From NCBI GenBank assembly GCA_030247855.1, contig JAPDRN010000057.1, positions 62,001-126,000 on the forward strand: 64,000 nt of DNA, written 5' to 3'. Every line of letters starts with the position of its first letter. Within the stretch, counting starts at the first letter, position 1. This DNA is from Knufia peltigerae. Taxonomy: Eukaryota > Ascomycota > Eurotiomycetes > Chaetothyriales > Trichomeriaceae. The notes under the pieces were generated by a model. The model was not told the DNA's origin and ran no database searches. It saw nothing but the letters and a program-made list of their open reading frames with translations. A program made the position numbers and the translations under genes. Of the stretch, positions 39,808-47,255 are shown piece after piece.

Positions 39808-40383
39808 ATGCGTCTGTCTCCCGTTGTCCCCGTGCTGGCCCTGATGCTTGCTGCCTGCAGCGGCCCCGAGGCGGCTGCACCGGCGGGGGCCCCCGCTTCC
39901 CCTGAGCCGGCCACGACGCCGGCCGCACCTGCGGCCGCCGCTGCGGCCCTTCCCACCTCCCTTACGCGCGACGAGACCGGCATGCATATCGATTGCCAAG
40001 GCACCCGCCTGCACCTGGCGGCCCTGCCCACCCAAGACACGGACGCTTCCCGGCTGACCACGCTGGAAATCGAAAAGGACGGCGCACGCCAGGCCATTGC
40101 CGTACCCAAGGAGATGGACGGCTATACCGCTGTCGGCCTGGCCTGTGTGCAGGACCGCAGCGGCACGCCATATTTCGTTGTGCAGTACGGTGAACTGCCG
40201 TTCGGCTGCAGCTTCTGCGAGTGGTACTACCTGTACGACGCCAGTGGCCGCCAGCTGACCCACAGCACGCCGCCGTTGCGTGGCACCGAAGGCGAGGAGC
40301 AGGAGCCCAACAACGACGAGTACGAGAAGTTGATCGACACGCTCGGCATCAAGCACCCGGAGGTGAACTACATCGAAGACTGA
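39808..40383 (+). CDS. Lipoprotein, candidate T4SS effector immunity protein (second)
   Basis: 191 residues with the lipobox LAAC (Cys about 17) and again a long Ala/Pro linker. The globular domain contains MHIDCQGTRLHLAALP, GLACVQDRSG and FGCSFCEWYYLYD, so at least four Cys. The C terminus is acidic (GTEGEEQEPNNDEYEKL). Same architecture as the preceding lipoprotein but no obvious sequence similarity. It lies 99 bp upstream of the multidomain peptidoglycan hydrolase gene and is the closest candidate for its cognate inhibitor. Having two lipoproteins suggests either two substrates (glycan and peptide cleavage) or a duplicated defence. Confidence 0.75.
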   Translation: MRLSPVVPVLALMLAACSGPEAAAPAGAPASPEPATTPAAPAAAAAALPTSLTRDETGMHIDCQGTRLHLAALPTQDTDASRLTTLEIEKDGARQAIAVPKEMDGYTAVGLACVQDRSGTPYFVVQYGELPFGCSFCEWYYLYDASGRQLTHSTPPLRGTEGEEQEPNNDEYEKLIDTLGIKHPEVNYIED

Positions 40384-40482
40384 GCGCGGCGGCAGGACGT
40401 CGCACGCGCGCTGTGATCGCAGTACCGCAGTACTGGATGTACCAGGAGCAGTACCCCTTAAGGAAATTCCCTTTTTCATAGA

Positions 40483-42216
40483 ATGGATAGCACAGACATG
40501 GCAGACATCTACCAGGACATGGTCCAGCCCCGCGGGGCGGCCTACAGCAGTGACCGTATCAAATCGTGGAGCCACTACCGCGAGCCGATCGACCAGAGCG
40601 ACGGCCGCCTGCATGGCAATTCCCGCCGGTGGGGCGATGCGTCCCCGGAAGTACAGTCACGGGTGATCGACACCCTCATCGAGTCGGCGCGCGAGAAGGG
40701 CCTGACCCCGCGCGAAACCGCGCACGTACTGGCCATCGCCCGCGTTGAATCGGGTTTCAACCCTGACGCCGCCGCTGGCACCACCTCGGCCTCGGGCCTG
40801 GGCCAGTTCATCGACAAGACCGGCAACCACTACCACCTCAACAACCGCAACCGCTTCGACGTCGGCGCACAGTCCGATGCACTGGTTGACCACTACATCG
40901 ACAACCGCACCTTGGCGCACAAGCGTGGCCAGGGTGAGGAATACATCTACAAGTACCATCACGACGGCCCGACCCGCGATTACGGCGGCCTGAACCTGTC
41001 TGACAAGAAAGTGATGCCGTACGTGGACAAGTACGAGCAGTTCGTGGAGCAGCGCCTGGGTCAGACCCATGGCCAGTCGCATGGCAGCCACGCTGCACCC
41101 GCCGTGGCTGCGGCCGCGCAGGCCAAGCCGGCAGCGGCGCATGCCGAAGGCCAGACCCGCACCTTCGAGCAGACCATGCAGGTGATGCTGCCCCCGCAGA
41201 ACGGGGTCAAGCCGCACGTTACCGGTGAGTTCGGCGAACACCGCGCGCACAAGCCGCACGGCGGCACCGACTTCAACTATGTCGGTGGCCAGCATGGCCG
41301 CAACCTGCAGCACCCGACCGTCAACGCGCCGATTTCCGGCACGGTGACCTTCGTCGGCGGCGACTACGGCACGGTGAAGATCAAGGATGCGCAGGGCAAC
41401 TCGCACGAGATCCTTCACCTGCAGTCGACCCAGGTGAAGGAAGGCCAGCCGATCAAGGCGGGCGAGCCGATCGGCACGATGGGCGGGCGTGGCCCGGGTG
41501 GTGCGGGGCAGTACGCCCAGCACGTGCATTACCAGTTGAAGGATCCGCACGGCAAGCTGGTCAGCCCGCAGGATTTCTGGGACCAGGGCAAGCTGAAGGA
41601 AACCGGCAAGGGTGGCCATGCGCATGAGGGCGACCACGGCGGCGTGCTGCGCCAGGGCGCCAAGGGCGAGGAAGTAACTGCGCTGCAGAAGGAGCTCAAC
41701 CGCTTGGGTGTGCGCGACAGCCACGGCAACCGGCTGAGCGAGGATGGCAGGTTCGGCGCCAATACCAAGGACGCAGTGACCGCCTACCAGAAGCAGCAGG
41801 GGCTCTCCGCCGATGGCGTGGCCGGTCCGGCAACGATGGGCAAGCTGGCCGAAGGCCGCAGCCACGCCGAGGCGGCGCCGAAGGGGCCGCAACTGGGCGA
41901 CAAGGCGCATCCGGATACGCCGCTGCACAACGCCATCCGTGGCCACATGCCGGGCATGATCTGCAACGAGATGGCCGCGCATGTGACCGCGCAGGCCAAG
42001 GCTGCCGGCATCGATTCGCCGGAGAAGCTGCAGGGTGTGACCCTGCAGGATGGCAAGGCATTCGTGATGGGGACCGTTCCCGGCTTCCGCACTGCAGTGG
42101 ACATGACCCAGACGGCACCGAGCGTGCAGGAGACCAGTGCTGCCATGCTGGCCAAGCATGAACCCTCCCAGCAGCACGTGCAGGACGAGCAGCAGCGGGT
42201 GGCCATGGGCCGTTGA
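40483..42216 (+). CDS. Multidomain peptidoglycan hydrolase with XVIPCD-like tail, putative T4SS antibacterial effector
   Basis: 577 residues, no signal peptide. Residues 60-190: lytic-transglycosylase-like domain with the catalytic Glu in RVESGFNP (89) and ASGLGQF (103-109). Residues 235-365: M23 metallopeptidase with HGGTD (His 259, Asp 263) and HVHY (His 347, 349) as zinc ligands. Residues 386-455: peptidoglycan-binding PG_binding_1 repeat. Residues 471-577: LGDKAHPDTPLHNAI onward and a Gln-rich end, as in the XVIPCD, the VirD4-recruited secretion signal of Xanthomonadales T4SS effectors. It would cut both glycan and peptide of competitor cell walls. The start could also be the ATG at 40498. 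Effector status is inferred from architecture and neighbours. Confidence 0.85.
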   Translation: MDSTDMADIYQDMVQPRGAAYSSDRIKSWSHYREPIDQSDGRLHGNSRRWGDASPEVQSRVIDTLIESAREKGLTPRETAHVLAIARVESGFNPDAAAGTTSASGLGQFIDKTGNHYHLNNRNRFDVGAQSDALVDHYIDNRTLAHKRGQGEEYIYKYHHDGPTRDYGGLNLSDKKVMPYVDKYEQFVEQRLGQTHGQSHGSHAAPAVAAAAQAKPAAAHAEGQTRTFEQTMQVMLPPQNGVKPHVTGEFGEHRAHKPHGGTDFNYVGGQHGRNLQHPTVNAPISGTVTFVGGDYGTVKIKDAQGNSHEILHLQSTQVKEGQPIKAGEPIGTMGGRGPGGAGQYAQHVHYQLKDPHGKLVSPQDFWDQGKLKETGKGGHAHEGDHGGVLRQGAKGEEVTALQKELNRLGVRDSHGNRLSEDGRFGANTKDAVTAYQKQQGLSADGVAGPATMGKLAEGRSHAEAAPKGPQLGDKAHPDTPLHNAIRGHMPGMICNEMAAHVTAQAKAAGIDSPEKLQGVTLQDGKAFVMGTVPGFRTAVDMTQTAPSVQETSAAMLAKHEPSQQHVQDEQQRVAMGR

Positions 42217-42249
42217 CCGCTGCCTGCCACGAGGTGTGTGGCAAAGGAG

Positions 42250-42277
42250 GCCGGCCGGGGCGACCCGGTCGGCTTTT
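42250..42277 (+). terminator. Terminator after the effector gene
   Basis: GCCGGCCGGG (42250-42259) pairs with CCCGGTCGGC (42264-42273) with one G-T, leaving a GCGA tetraloop, followed by TTTTCCCTTT. It lies 34 bp past the effector stop and separates that cluster from the TPM-domain gene. The remaining gap to 42397 shows no gene. Confidence 0.8.
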
Positions 42278-42397
42278 CCCTTTCCTGGGCGAGGAAATGC
42301 ACAGATGTTGTTTTGCAGGATGCGCACCACCCCGCCATTGCCGAGCACGGCACCGGGCGCCCCAGCGGACGTCCCACGCGCAGAGAGTGGTAGCCCC

Positions 42398-43828
42398 ATG
42401 AGCAGGGTGCGCCAGTGGCGCGACGCATGGCAGTGGGTTGGGCTCGCGCTGCTGTTCTGCCTGCTGCCGCTGCTGCCGCTGCTGCCGCTGCAGGCGCTGG
42501 CGGCAGCCCCGATTCCGGCACTGGATGATCCGGTGGTGGACACCGCCAATGCGCTGTCCGCCAGCACCCGCGCCGCGCTGCGCGAGCAGGCCTTGCAGTT
42601 GCAGGCACGAAAGGGCGCGCAGCTGCAGGTGCTGGTAGTGCCCAGCGTTGGCGAGGAAGGCATCGAAGCCTATGCGCAGCGCGTCTTCGACCAATGGCAG
42701 CTGGGCCGCGCCGGTGTCGATGATGGCGTGCTGCTGCTGGTGGCGGTGCAGGATCGGCGCGTACGCATCCAGACCGGTTATGGCCTGGAAGGCACCATTC
42801 CCGATGCCTATGCCGCGCGCATCATTGACAAGGCGATCGTGCCGCGGCTGCGCGAGGGAGACCTGGACCAAGGTGTGCTGGACGGCACCGCGGTGCTGGT
42901 GGCGCTGGTCGATGGTGAGGAACTGCCGCCCTGGGAAGATTCATTGGCACGCAACGTGTTGCCGCCGGATTGGCGCACGGGGGATTCGGTCGTCGCGCTG
43001 ACGTTGCTGGCGGGCTTCCTGGCCGGCCTGTGGCGATCGCCGCCGCGTCTGCTGGCGACCCGCACCGAAGCCGAGTTCACCGGTAGCCGCCGCGAGCGGC
43101 GGCGCAAGGCACTGGCAGCCAATGCGGCGGTGCCCAGGCCGACGTGGCCGACATTGCCTGCCTGGGGCCGGCCGCTGCTGGTGACGGCGGTTATTGCTGC
43201 GGGGCTGCTGTCTGCGACGCTGCTGCTGCCGCGCCACGTGCTGCCGGTTCTGTTCTTCGTGATGGTGCCCGCAGTACTGGTGGCGACGCTGCTGGGCTGG
43301 TGCTGGCATCGCAGCCGCGGCGTACGCATCGTGCTGTACGGCATGCTGGCCGTCAGCACCGGCTTCTTCGTGGTGATGCTGGTACGTGGCCAGTTACCGC
43401 CCAGCCTTGCGCTGCACACGCTGCTGAACCTGGCGGTGGGCATCGCCGCCATGCTGGTGTTCTTCCTGGTGCAGGCCGGTCGCGCGCGCTGGCGGAAGAA
43501 CCGCAACAGCTTCGCCGTGCGCCTGGTGGTGCTGGTGCTGCTGACCGCCGGCTATGCGCTGGGCGCACTGCTGGCCATCGACCGTACCGGCGACGAGAAC
43601 GCACGCGTGCTGGCGACGATCGTGTCCAGCGTGGGCACGCTGTTCCTGTACTTCATCTGGGTGTTCACCCTGCTGCCCGGCGAAAAAGCCCGCGGCGGCC
43701 GCGGTTCGTCCAGAGGCTACCGTTCCTCATCCAGCAGCTCGTCGTCCAGTTCGTCCTCGAGCAGTTCCAGCGACTGGTCCGGTGGTGGTGGCCGCAGCAG
43801 CGGCGGTGGCGCCTCTGGCAGCTGGTAG
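42398..43828 (+). CDS. TPM-domain (Psb32/DUF477-like) membrane protein with Ser/Gly-rich tail
   Basis: 476 residues from the ATG at 42398 (MSRVRQWRDAWQW). A signal/TM segment leads to the TPM domain (about 40-165): PALDDPVVDTANALS, LQVLVVPSVGEEGIE, GRAGVDDGVLLLVAVQDRRVRIQTGYGLEG and DGTAVLVALV. Then follow about six membrane helices and a C terminus of a long Ser run plus DWSGGGGRSSGGGASGSW. The Ser/Gly-rich end is a common feature of this family. TPM proteins are thought to be envelope or photosystem-maintenance factors in plants and of unknown function in bacteria. An upstream start would run into the terminator. Converges with the VOC gene 1 bp away. Confidence 0.85.
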   Translation: MSRVRQWRDAWQWVGLALLFCLLPLLPLLPLQALAAAPIPALDDPVVDTANALSASTRAALREQALQLQARKGAQLQVLVVPSVGEEGIEAYAQRVFDQWQLGRAGVDDGVLLLVAVQDRRVRIQTGYGLEGTIPDAYAARIIDKAIVPRLREGDLDQGVLDGTAVLVALVDGEELPPWEDSLARNVLPPDWRTGDSVVALTLLAGFLAGLWRSPPRLLATRTEAEFTGSRRERRRKALAANAAVPRPTWPTLPAWGRPLLVTAVIAAGLLSATLLLPRHVLPVLFFVMVPAVLVATLLGWCWHRSRGVRIVLYGMLAVSTGFFVVMLVRGQLPPSLALHTLLNLAVGIAAMLVFFLVQAGRARWRKNRNSFAVRLVVLVLLTAGYALGALLAIDRTGDENARVLATIVSSVGTLFLYFIWVFTLLPGEKARGGRGSSRGYRSSSSSSSSSSSSSSSSDWSGGGGRSSGGGASGSW

Positions 43829-43829
43829 C

Positions 43830-44501
43830 TCAGGCCGCTCGCACCCGCCAGCCCAGCGCGGCATCCTGCAGTTCACCGCTGCCGCTCACATCGCCCACCT
43901 GCAGCTGCAGTCCCTGCGCGTTGGGCAGGTCCTTCTGCTCGGGGAACCAACGGCGATCGGCAGCGACCACGATCAGCAGGCCCTCGTCATCGCCCATCGG
44001 CGCGAACTGGGGCGACGGCGGGCTGATCGGCTGCAGGCCGAAGCGCTGGCTGGACTGCTCGCGAACCGCATCGACATCATGGCTGGGCAGGCCAACCTCG
44101 CTCAGGCAGGTCAACTCGCTGCCATGGAAGGCGCCACTGCGGTCGCTGGCCGGCAAGCGCCTGCGGCCGATCAGTTCCAGGATCAGGCCATCGGGTCCGG
44201 TGAAATACACCGACTGCGACTGCCAGCTGCTTTCCAGTGCGAAGTAATCGAGGCCTTCCGGATTGCATTGCAACGGCGTGCGTGCACGCAGCCAGCTCAT
44301 GGCCTCGGCGAAGCGGTTGTCCGGCACATTGAAGGCCAGGTGCACGCCGCCGACAGGGTGGTCGCCGGCAGGTTGCAGCTGGATCGTGCTCCAGCCGATG
44401 CGGACCTGGTCGCTGGCCACCTCCAGTTGCAGCACGTCGCGGAAGTACGCGGCGACACTGGCGACATCGGATACCGGCAGGGTGAGGTGCAGCAGGCGCA
44501 T
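43830..44501 (-). CDS. VOC-family (glyoxalase/dioxygenase-fold) protein
   Basis: 223 residues from the ATG at 44501, preceded on the minus strand by GGAGG. Two beta-alpha-beta-beta-beta units are visible. The first runs MRLLHLTLPVSDVASVAAYFRDVLQL through VYFTGPDGLILELIGRR, with the His in LLHLTLPV and the Glu in ILELIG as usual metal ligands. The second half is less conserved. Such proteins include glyoxalases, fosfomycin-type resistance enzymes and extradiol dioxygenases; the substrate is not predictable here. Its stop lies 1 bp from the stop of the convergent TPM gene. Confidence 0.82.
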   Translation of the reverse strand: MRLLHLTLPVSDVASVAAYFRDVLQLEVASDQVRIGWSTIQLQPAGDHPVGGVHLAFNVPDNRFAEAMSWLRARTPLQCNPEGLDYFALESSWQSQSVYFTGPDGLILELIGRRRLPASDRSGAFHGSELTCLSEVGLPSHDVDAVREQSSQRFGLQPISPPSPQFAPMGDDEGLLIVVAADRRWFPEQKDLPNAQGLQLQVGDVSGSGELQDAALGWRVRAA

Positions 44502-44619
44502 GGTCGATCCTCCGTATAGCGCTGGGTGCAGCGTAGTCCCGCGCACCTTCGCGTCGCGTCATCACCTGCGCAACGAATCGTTACTGCCAGCCGCAGCGTC
44601 AAACCGTGCTCGACAGCTT

Positions 44620-45699
44620 CTATCGCAGTGCCTCACCGAAGAAGCGCACCGCGTCTTCCACCACCACGGCGTGCGTCTGTTCCTTCGGCACCGCAGTCAC
44701 GCACAGCGCCGGCAGCCGCTCTTTCGCCAGCGGCGTGCACCCGGACAGGAAATCGTAGTGGCCGACACCTGGCAGTGCGTGCAGCGTTGCTTTCGGAATC
44801 AGCGCCGCCGCCACATCACCGTTGGTCGCTGGCGGCGCCACCTCGTCGGCAGAGCCCAGCACGATCGCCACCGGCTGCTGCAACGCCCTTAGCTGCTCCG
44901 GTGCGAATGCCTGCACGATGGCCGGCGCCAGCACGAATACCGCGCGGACACCGGGAATCGAACGATCATCCTGCGCGTGCTGCACGTAGGGCTGCAGTTG
45001 TGGCGATGCTGCTGCAGCAAGACGCGCCTCCATCGTATGTGCGGCCGCCTCCTGCTGCGGCCTGCACACGCCGTCGTCCGGGTGCGCCTTGCAGAACGCC
45101 AGCAGCCGCGTCATGTCCGGCCGTGCGCCAGCGCTCAGCAGTGCGGTGAAACCACCGGCGGAATAGCCGATCACACCCAGCCGCGACGCATCAACGTGTG
45201 GCCCCAGTTGCGGGTCGGCTTTTACCGCCGCCAGCGCGGCCTTCAGGTCGTCGGCGCGCAGCCAGGTCAGCACGCTGCCGGCCAGCGTCATAACATCGGC
45301 GCCGTTGTTGCCGGGGTGGTCCACGGCGATCACCAGGTAGCCAGCCCGCGCCAGCGCGGTGCCCAGCCACCCCATCATGCGCGCGGTGCCGCCATTGCCA
45401 TGCGACAGCAACAGCGTCGGCAAGCGCCCGCTGGCGATGGGGGCGTCCTTCGCCGCGCGACCCACCTCGAACAGCGGCGCATCCGCTGGCCCGATGGTCA
45501 GCGGCGTTTCTTCGCTGCCTGGGCTTGCCGGGTACCACACAGTGAAACGCAGCACATCGCGGTGCGCGCCATCGCGTATCGCAGCGCTTTCCAGCGTTGT
45601 CACGCCATGACGTTCACCGGCGATGGGGGGAGCTGCCGCCATTGCCATCGGCGACTGCGAAGCCAACAGCAGGGCCAGGATCCATCGCGTTGCGTGCAT
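44620..45699 (-). CDS. Exported alpha/beta hydrolase (dienelactone hydrolase/PAF-AH-like)
   Basis: 359 residues from the ATG at 45699, with a signal peptide ending near MAMAAA. The fold markers are LLLSHGNGG (oxyanion hole), GVIGYSAGGFTAL (nucleophile Ser, G-x-S-x-G), an Asp in LGSADEVAPP and a His in PGVGHYDF. An early RFTVWYPASPG segment is typical of the periplasmic dienelactone-hydrolase/platelet-activating-factor-acetylhydrolase-like group. The substrate is unknown. It lies 16 bp downstream of the AraC-type regulator on the same strand, so the two probably form one transcription unit and the regulator may sense its substrate. Confidence 0.83.
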   Translation of the reverse strand: MHATRWILALLLASQSPMAMAAAPPIAGERHGVTTLESAAIRDGAHRDVLRFTVWYPASPGSEETPLTIGPADAPLFEVGRAAKDAPIASGRLPTLLLSHGNGGTARMMGWLGTALARAGYLVIAVDHPGNNGADVMTLAGSVLTWLRADDLKAALAAVKADPQLGPHVDASRLGVIGYSAGGFTALLSAGARPDMTRLLAFCKAHPDDGVCRPQQEAAAHTMEARLAAAASPQLQPYVQHAQDDRSIPGVRAVFVLAPAIVQAFAPEQLRALQQPVAIVLGSADEVAPPATNGDVAAALIPKATLHALPGVGHYDFLSGCTPLAKERLPALCVTAVPKEQTHAVVVEDAVRFFGEALR

Positions 45700-45715
45700 C
45701 GTCAGTCTCTCCGGG

Positions 45716-46543
45716 TCAGGCAGGGCGTTGATCGACCGGCAGCCAGATTTCCACGCCACCGTGGCCGCTGTGCTCGTCGAAGCGGGTGTCGTAGCGTTCA
45801 AGGTCCGGCGCGTTGGCCAGGCTGAGGTGGTTGGCGGGCAGGTATTGGTCCAGCAGCCAGAACCAGGTCGCGCGGATGGTGGCGATATGGCCAGCATGCC
45901 AGGCCACCAGGTAACGGCGTGCAGGAACATCCACCCGCTGCCAGTGTGCCGGCACCGATGGCAGTGCGTTCACCGGCAGCGCTGCGATGTAGTCGAAGCC
46001 GCCATCGTCGTCACTGTTGCAGCACACACCGAAACTGACCGGTGCCGGCGTTGGCCATTCGCGATTGAGCTGTGCCCACTGCCCCGGAATCGCACCGCCG
46101 CTGTTGCGGGTGTGGCGCATGCCGATGCCAGCCACCTGGAAGGGGGCGCAGTCGATCAGCTTCGGCGCCTCGCTGCAGGGCTGCGGTGCATCGTCGAGGC
46201 GGATCGCGTGTACCAGTGCCAGCTCCTGCAGGCCCTGCTCGCGCACGCGCTCCGGGGTCTGCCCGAACTGCTCGCAGAAGGCACGGGTGAAGGCGGCATG
46301 GGTGCTGTAGCCCGCCGACAACGCCACCTGCAGGATGTCGCCGGCACCGTTGGCCAACTGCTGCGCAGCGGCGGTCAGGCGGCGGCCGCGCAGGTAGCGC
46401 ACCACCGACGTGCCGGTGTGGGCCTGGAACAGGCGCGACAGATGGAAGGGCGACAGTCCGGCGGCTGCCGCGATGTCGGCCAGCGCCAGCGGCTTGTCGG
46501 CATGGCTTTCGATGTACCACAACGCTTTGCCGGCTGCGCTCAT
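45716..46543 (-). CDS. AraC-type regulator with GyrI-like effector domain
   Basis: 275 residues. The N-terminal ~100 residues hold two helix-turn-helix units of the AraC type (LADIAAAAGLSPFHLSRLFQAHTG, then ILQVALSAGYSTHAAFTRAFCEQFG). The C-terminal part (about 125-275) resembles the GyrI/Rob effector-binding domain, ending with HGGVEIWLPV. This order (DNA-binding first, GyrI-like second) is that of Rob- and SoxS-related drug or small-molecule responders. It precedes the exported hydrolase with a 16-bp gap and very likely regulates it. The inducer is unknown. Confidence 0.87.
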   Translation of the reverse strand: MSAAGKALWYIESHADKPLALADIAAAAGLSPFHLSRLFQAHTGTSVVRYLRGRRLTAAAQQLANGAGDILQVALSAGYSTHAAFTRAFCEQFGQTPERVREQGLQELALVHAIRLDDAPQPCSEAPKLIDCAPFQVAGIGMRHTRNSGGAIPGQWAQLNREWPTPAPVSFGVCCNSDDDGGFDYIAALPVNALPSVPAHWQRVDVPARRYLVAWHAGHIATIRATWFWLLDQYLPANHLSLANAPDLERYDTRFDEHSGHGGVEIWLPVDQRPA

Positions 46544-46728
46544 CGCGCTGTCCCTCGTTCGAATGCCGGCAGCGTACCGGATCGACGGGGAGGGGCGCTT
46601 AGCAGTTCTTGCGCCGGCAGGCTTTGCGTTTGCCGTTGCACCAGCAACAATGGGGCCTTCATGGATACGTTCGAGGCCAGGGACATGCCGGAAGTGACCG
46701 CTATCAGCCAGACCGCGCAGATCGCCGC

Positions 46729-47112
46729 ATGGTGATGATCATTGCGATTGCCCTGCTGTCGGCGCTGCTGCCACTGGCGCTGCTGGTGATCATGTGGCGG
46801 CGGGCACCGCGCTGGCGCGGGGATCCCTGGCTGTACCGTGTGATGTTCTCATTGCTGGCAGCACTGCTGGCGCCCACGTTGTTGATGGCAGGCCATGGCG
46901 GCCTGCCGTGCCCCACCATCGGTGGCCTTGTGCTGGTGCTCATGGACCTTGAGTGGATCGGCTATCTGCAGGTGAACCTGATTGCCTTCGGAACCGAGGA
47001 CACTGCCATCCTCTCCGCGCCTTTCCTGTTCGTTTTCGTGATCGCGCTGTTCATCCCGCTGCGCACGGCGCGGCCAGCCGTCTTCGGCTTCGACGACAAC
47101 ACTGCCGGATAG
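46729..47112 (+). CDS. Small membrane protein, unknown function
   Basis: 127 residues from the ATG at 46729 (another ATG lies six bases on). Three hydrophobic segments: MVMIIAIALLSALLPLALLVI, a middle VMFSLLAALLAPTLLMAGHG, and a final APFLFVFVIALFIPL. A PCPTIGGLVLVLMD stretch follows the second. No family recognised. It begins 185 bp after the divergent AraC gene and ends 143 bp before a TonB-dependent receptor gene. A 24-codon frame overlapping its start (46661-46735) has no ribosome-binding site. Confidence 0.6.
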   Translation: MVMIIAIALLSALLPLALLVIMWRRAPRWRGDPWLYRVMFSLLAALLAPTLLMAGHGGLPCPTIGGLVLVLMDLEWIGYLQVNLIAFGTEDTAILSAPFLFVFVIALFIPLRTARPAVFGFDDNTAG

Positions 47113-47255
47113 CGCAGAGCCCGGCATGGGCGGCCCCCGCACCGTAACCGCTGCAACTGTCGTCTCCACGTCATCGCTGCTTCACATCCCGCCCCGAGAC
47201 TGCGCGCCTTGTCCAGGTCCCACCTGGCCCTGTCGTGCCTTCCCGGAGTCCTGCC

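Noticed and set aside
46604..46655. A minus-strand Cys-rich stretch reading HCCWCNGKRKACRRKNC, resembling a metal-binding SEC-C-like tail.
   Set aside because: A stop codon lies directly before it in that frame and no start is available, so it cannot be a gene on its own.
46661..46735. A 24-codon plus-strand frame (starting MDTFEARDMPEV) overlapping the start of the small membrane protein gene, possibly a leader peptide.
   Set aside because: No ribosome-binding site, no regulatory amino-acid run and no hairpin downstream; kept only as a note.
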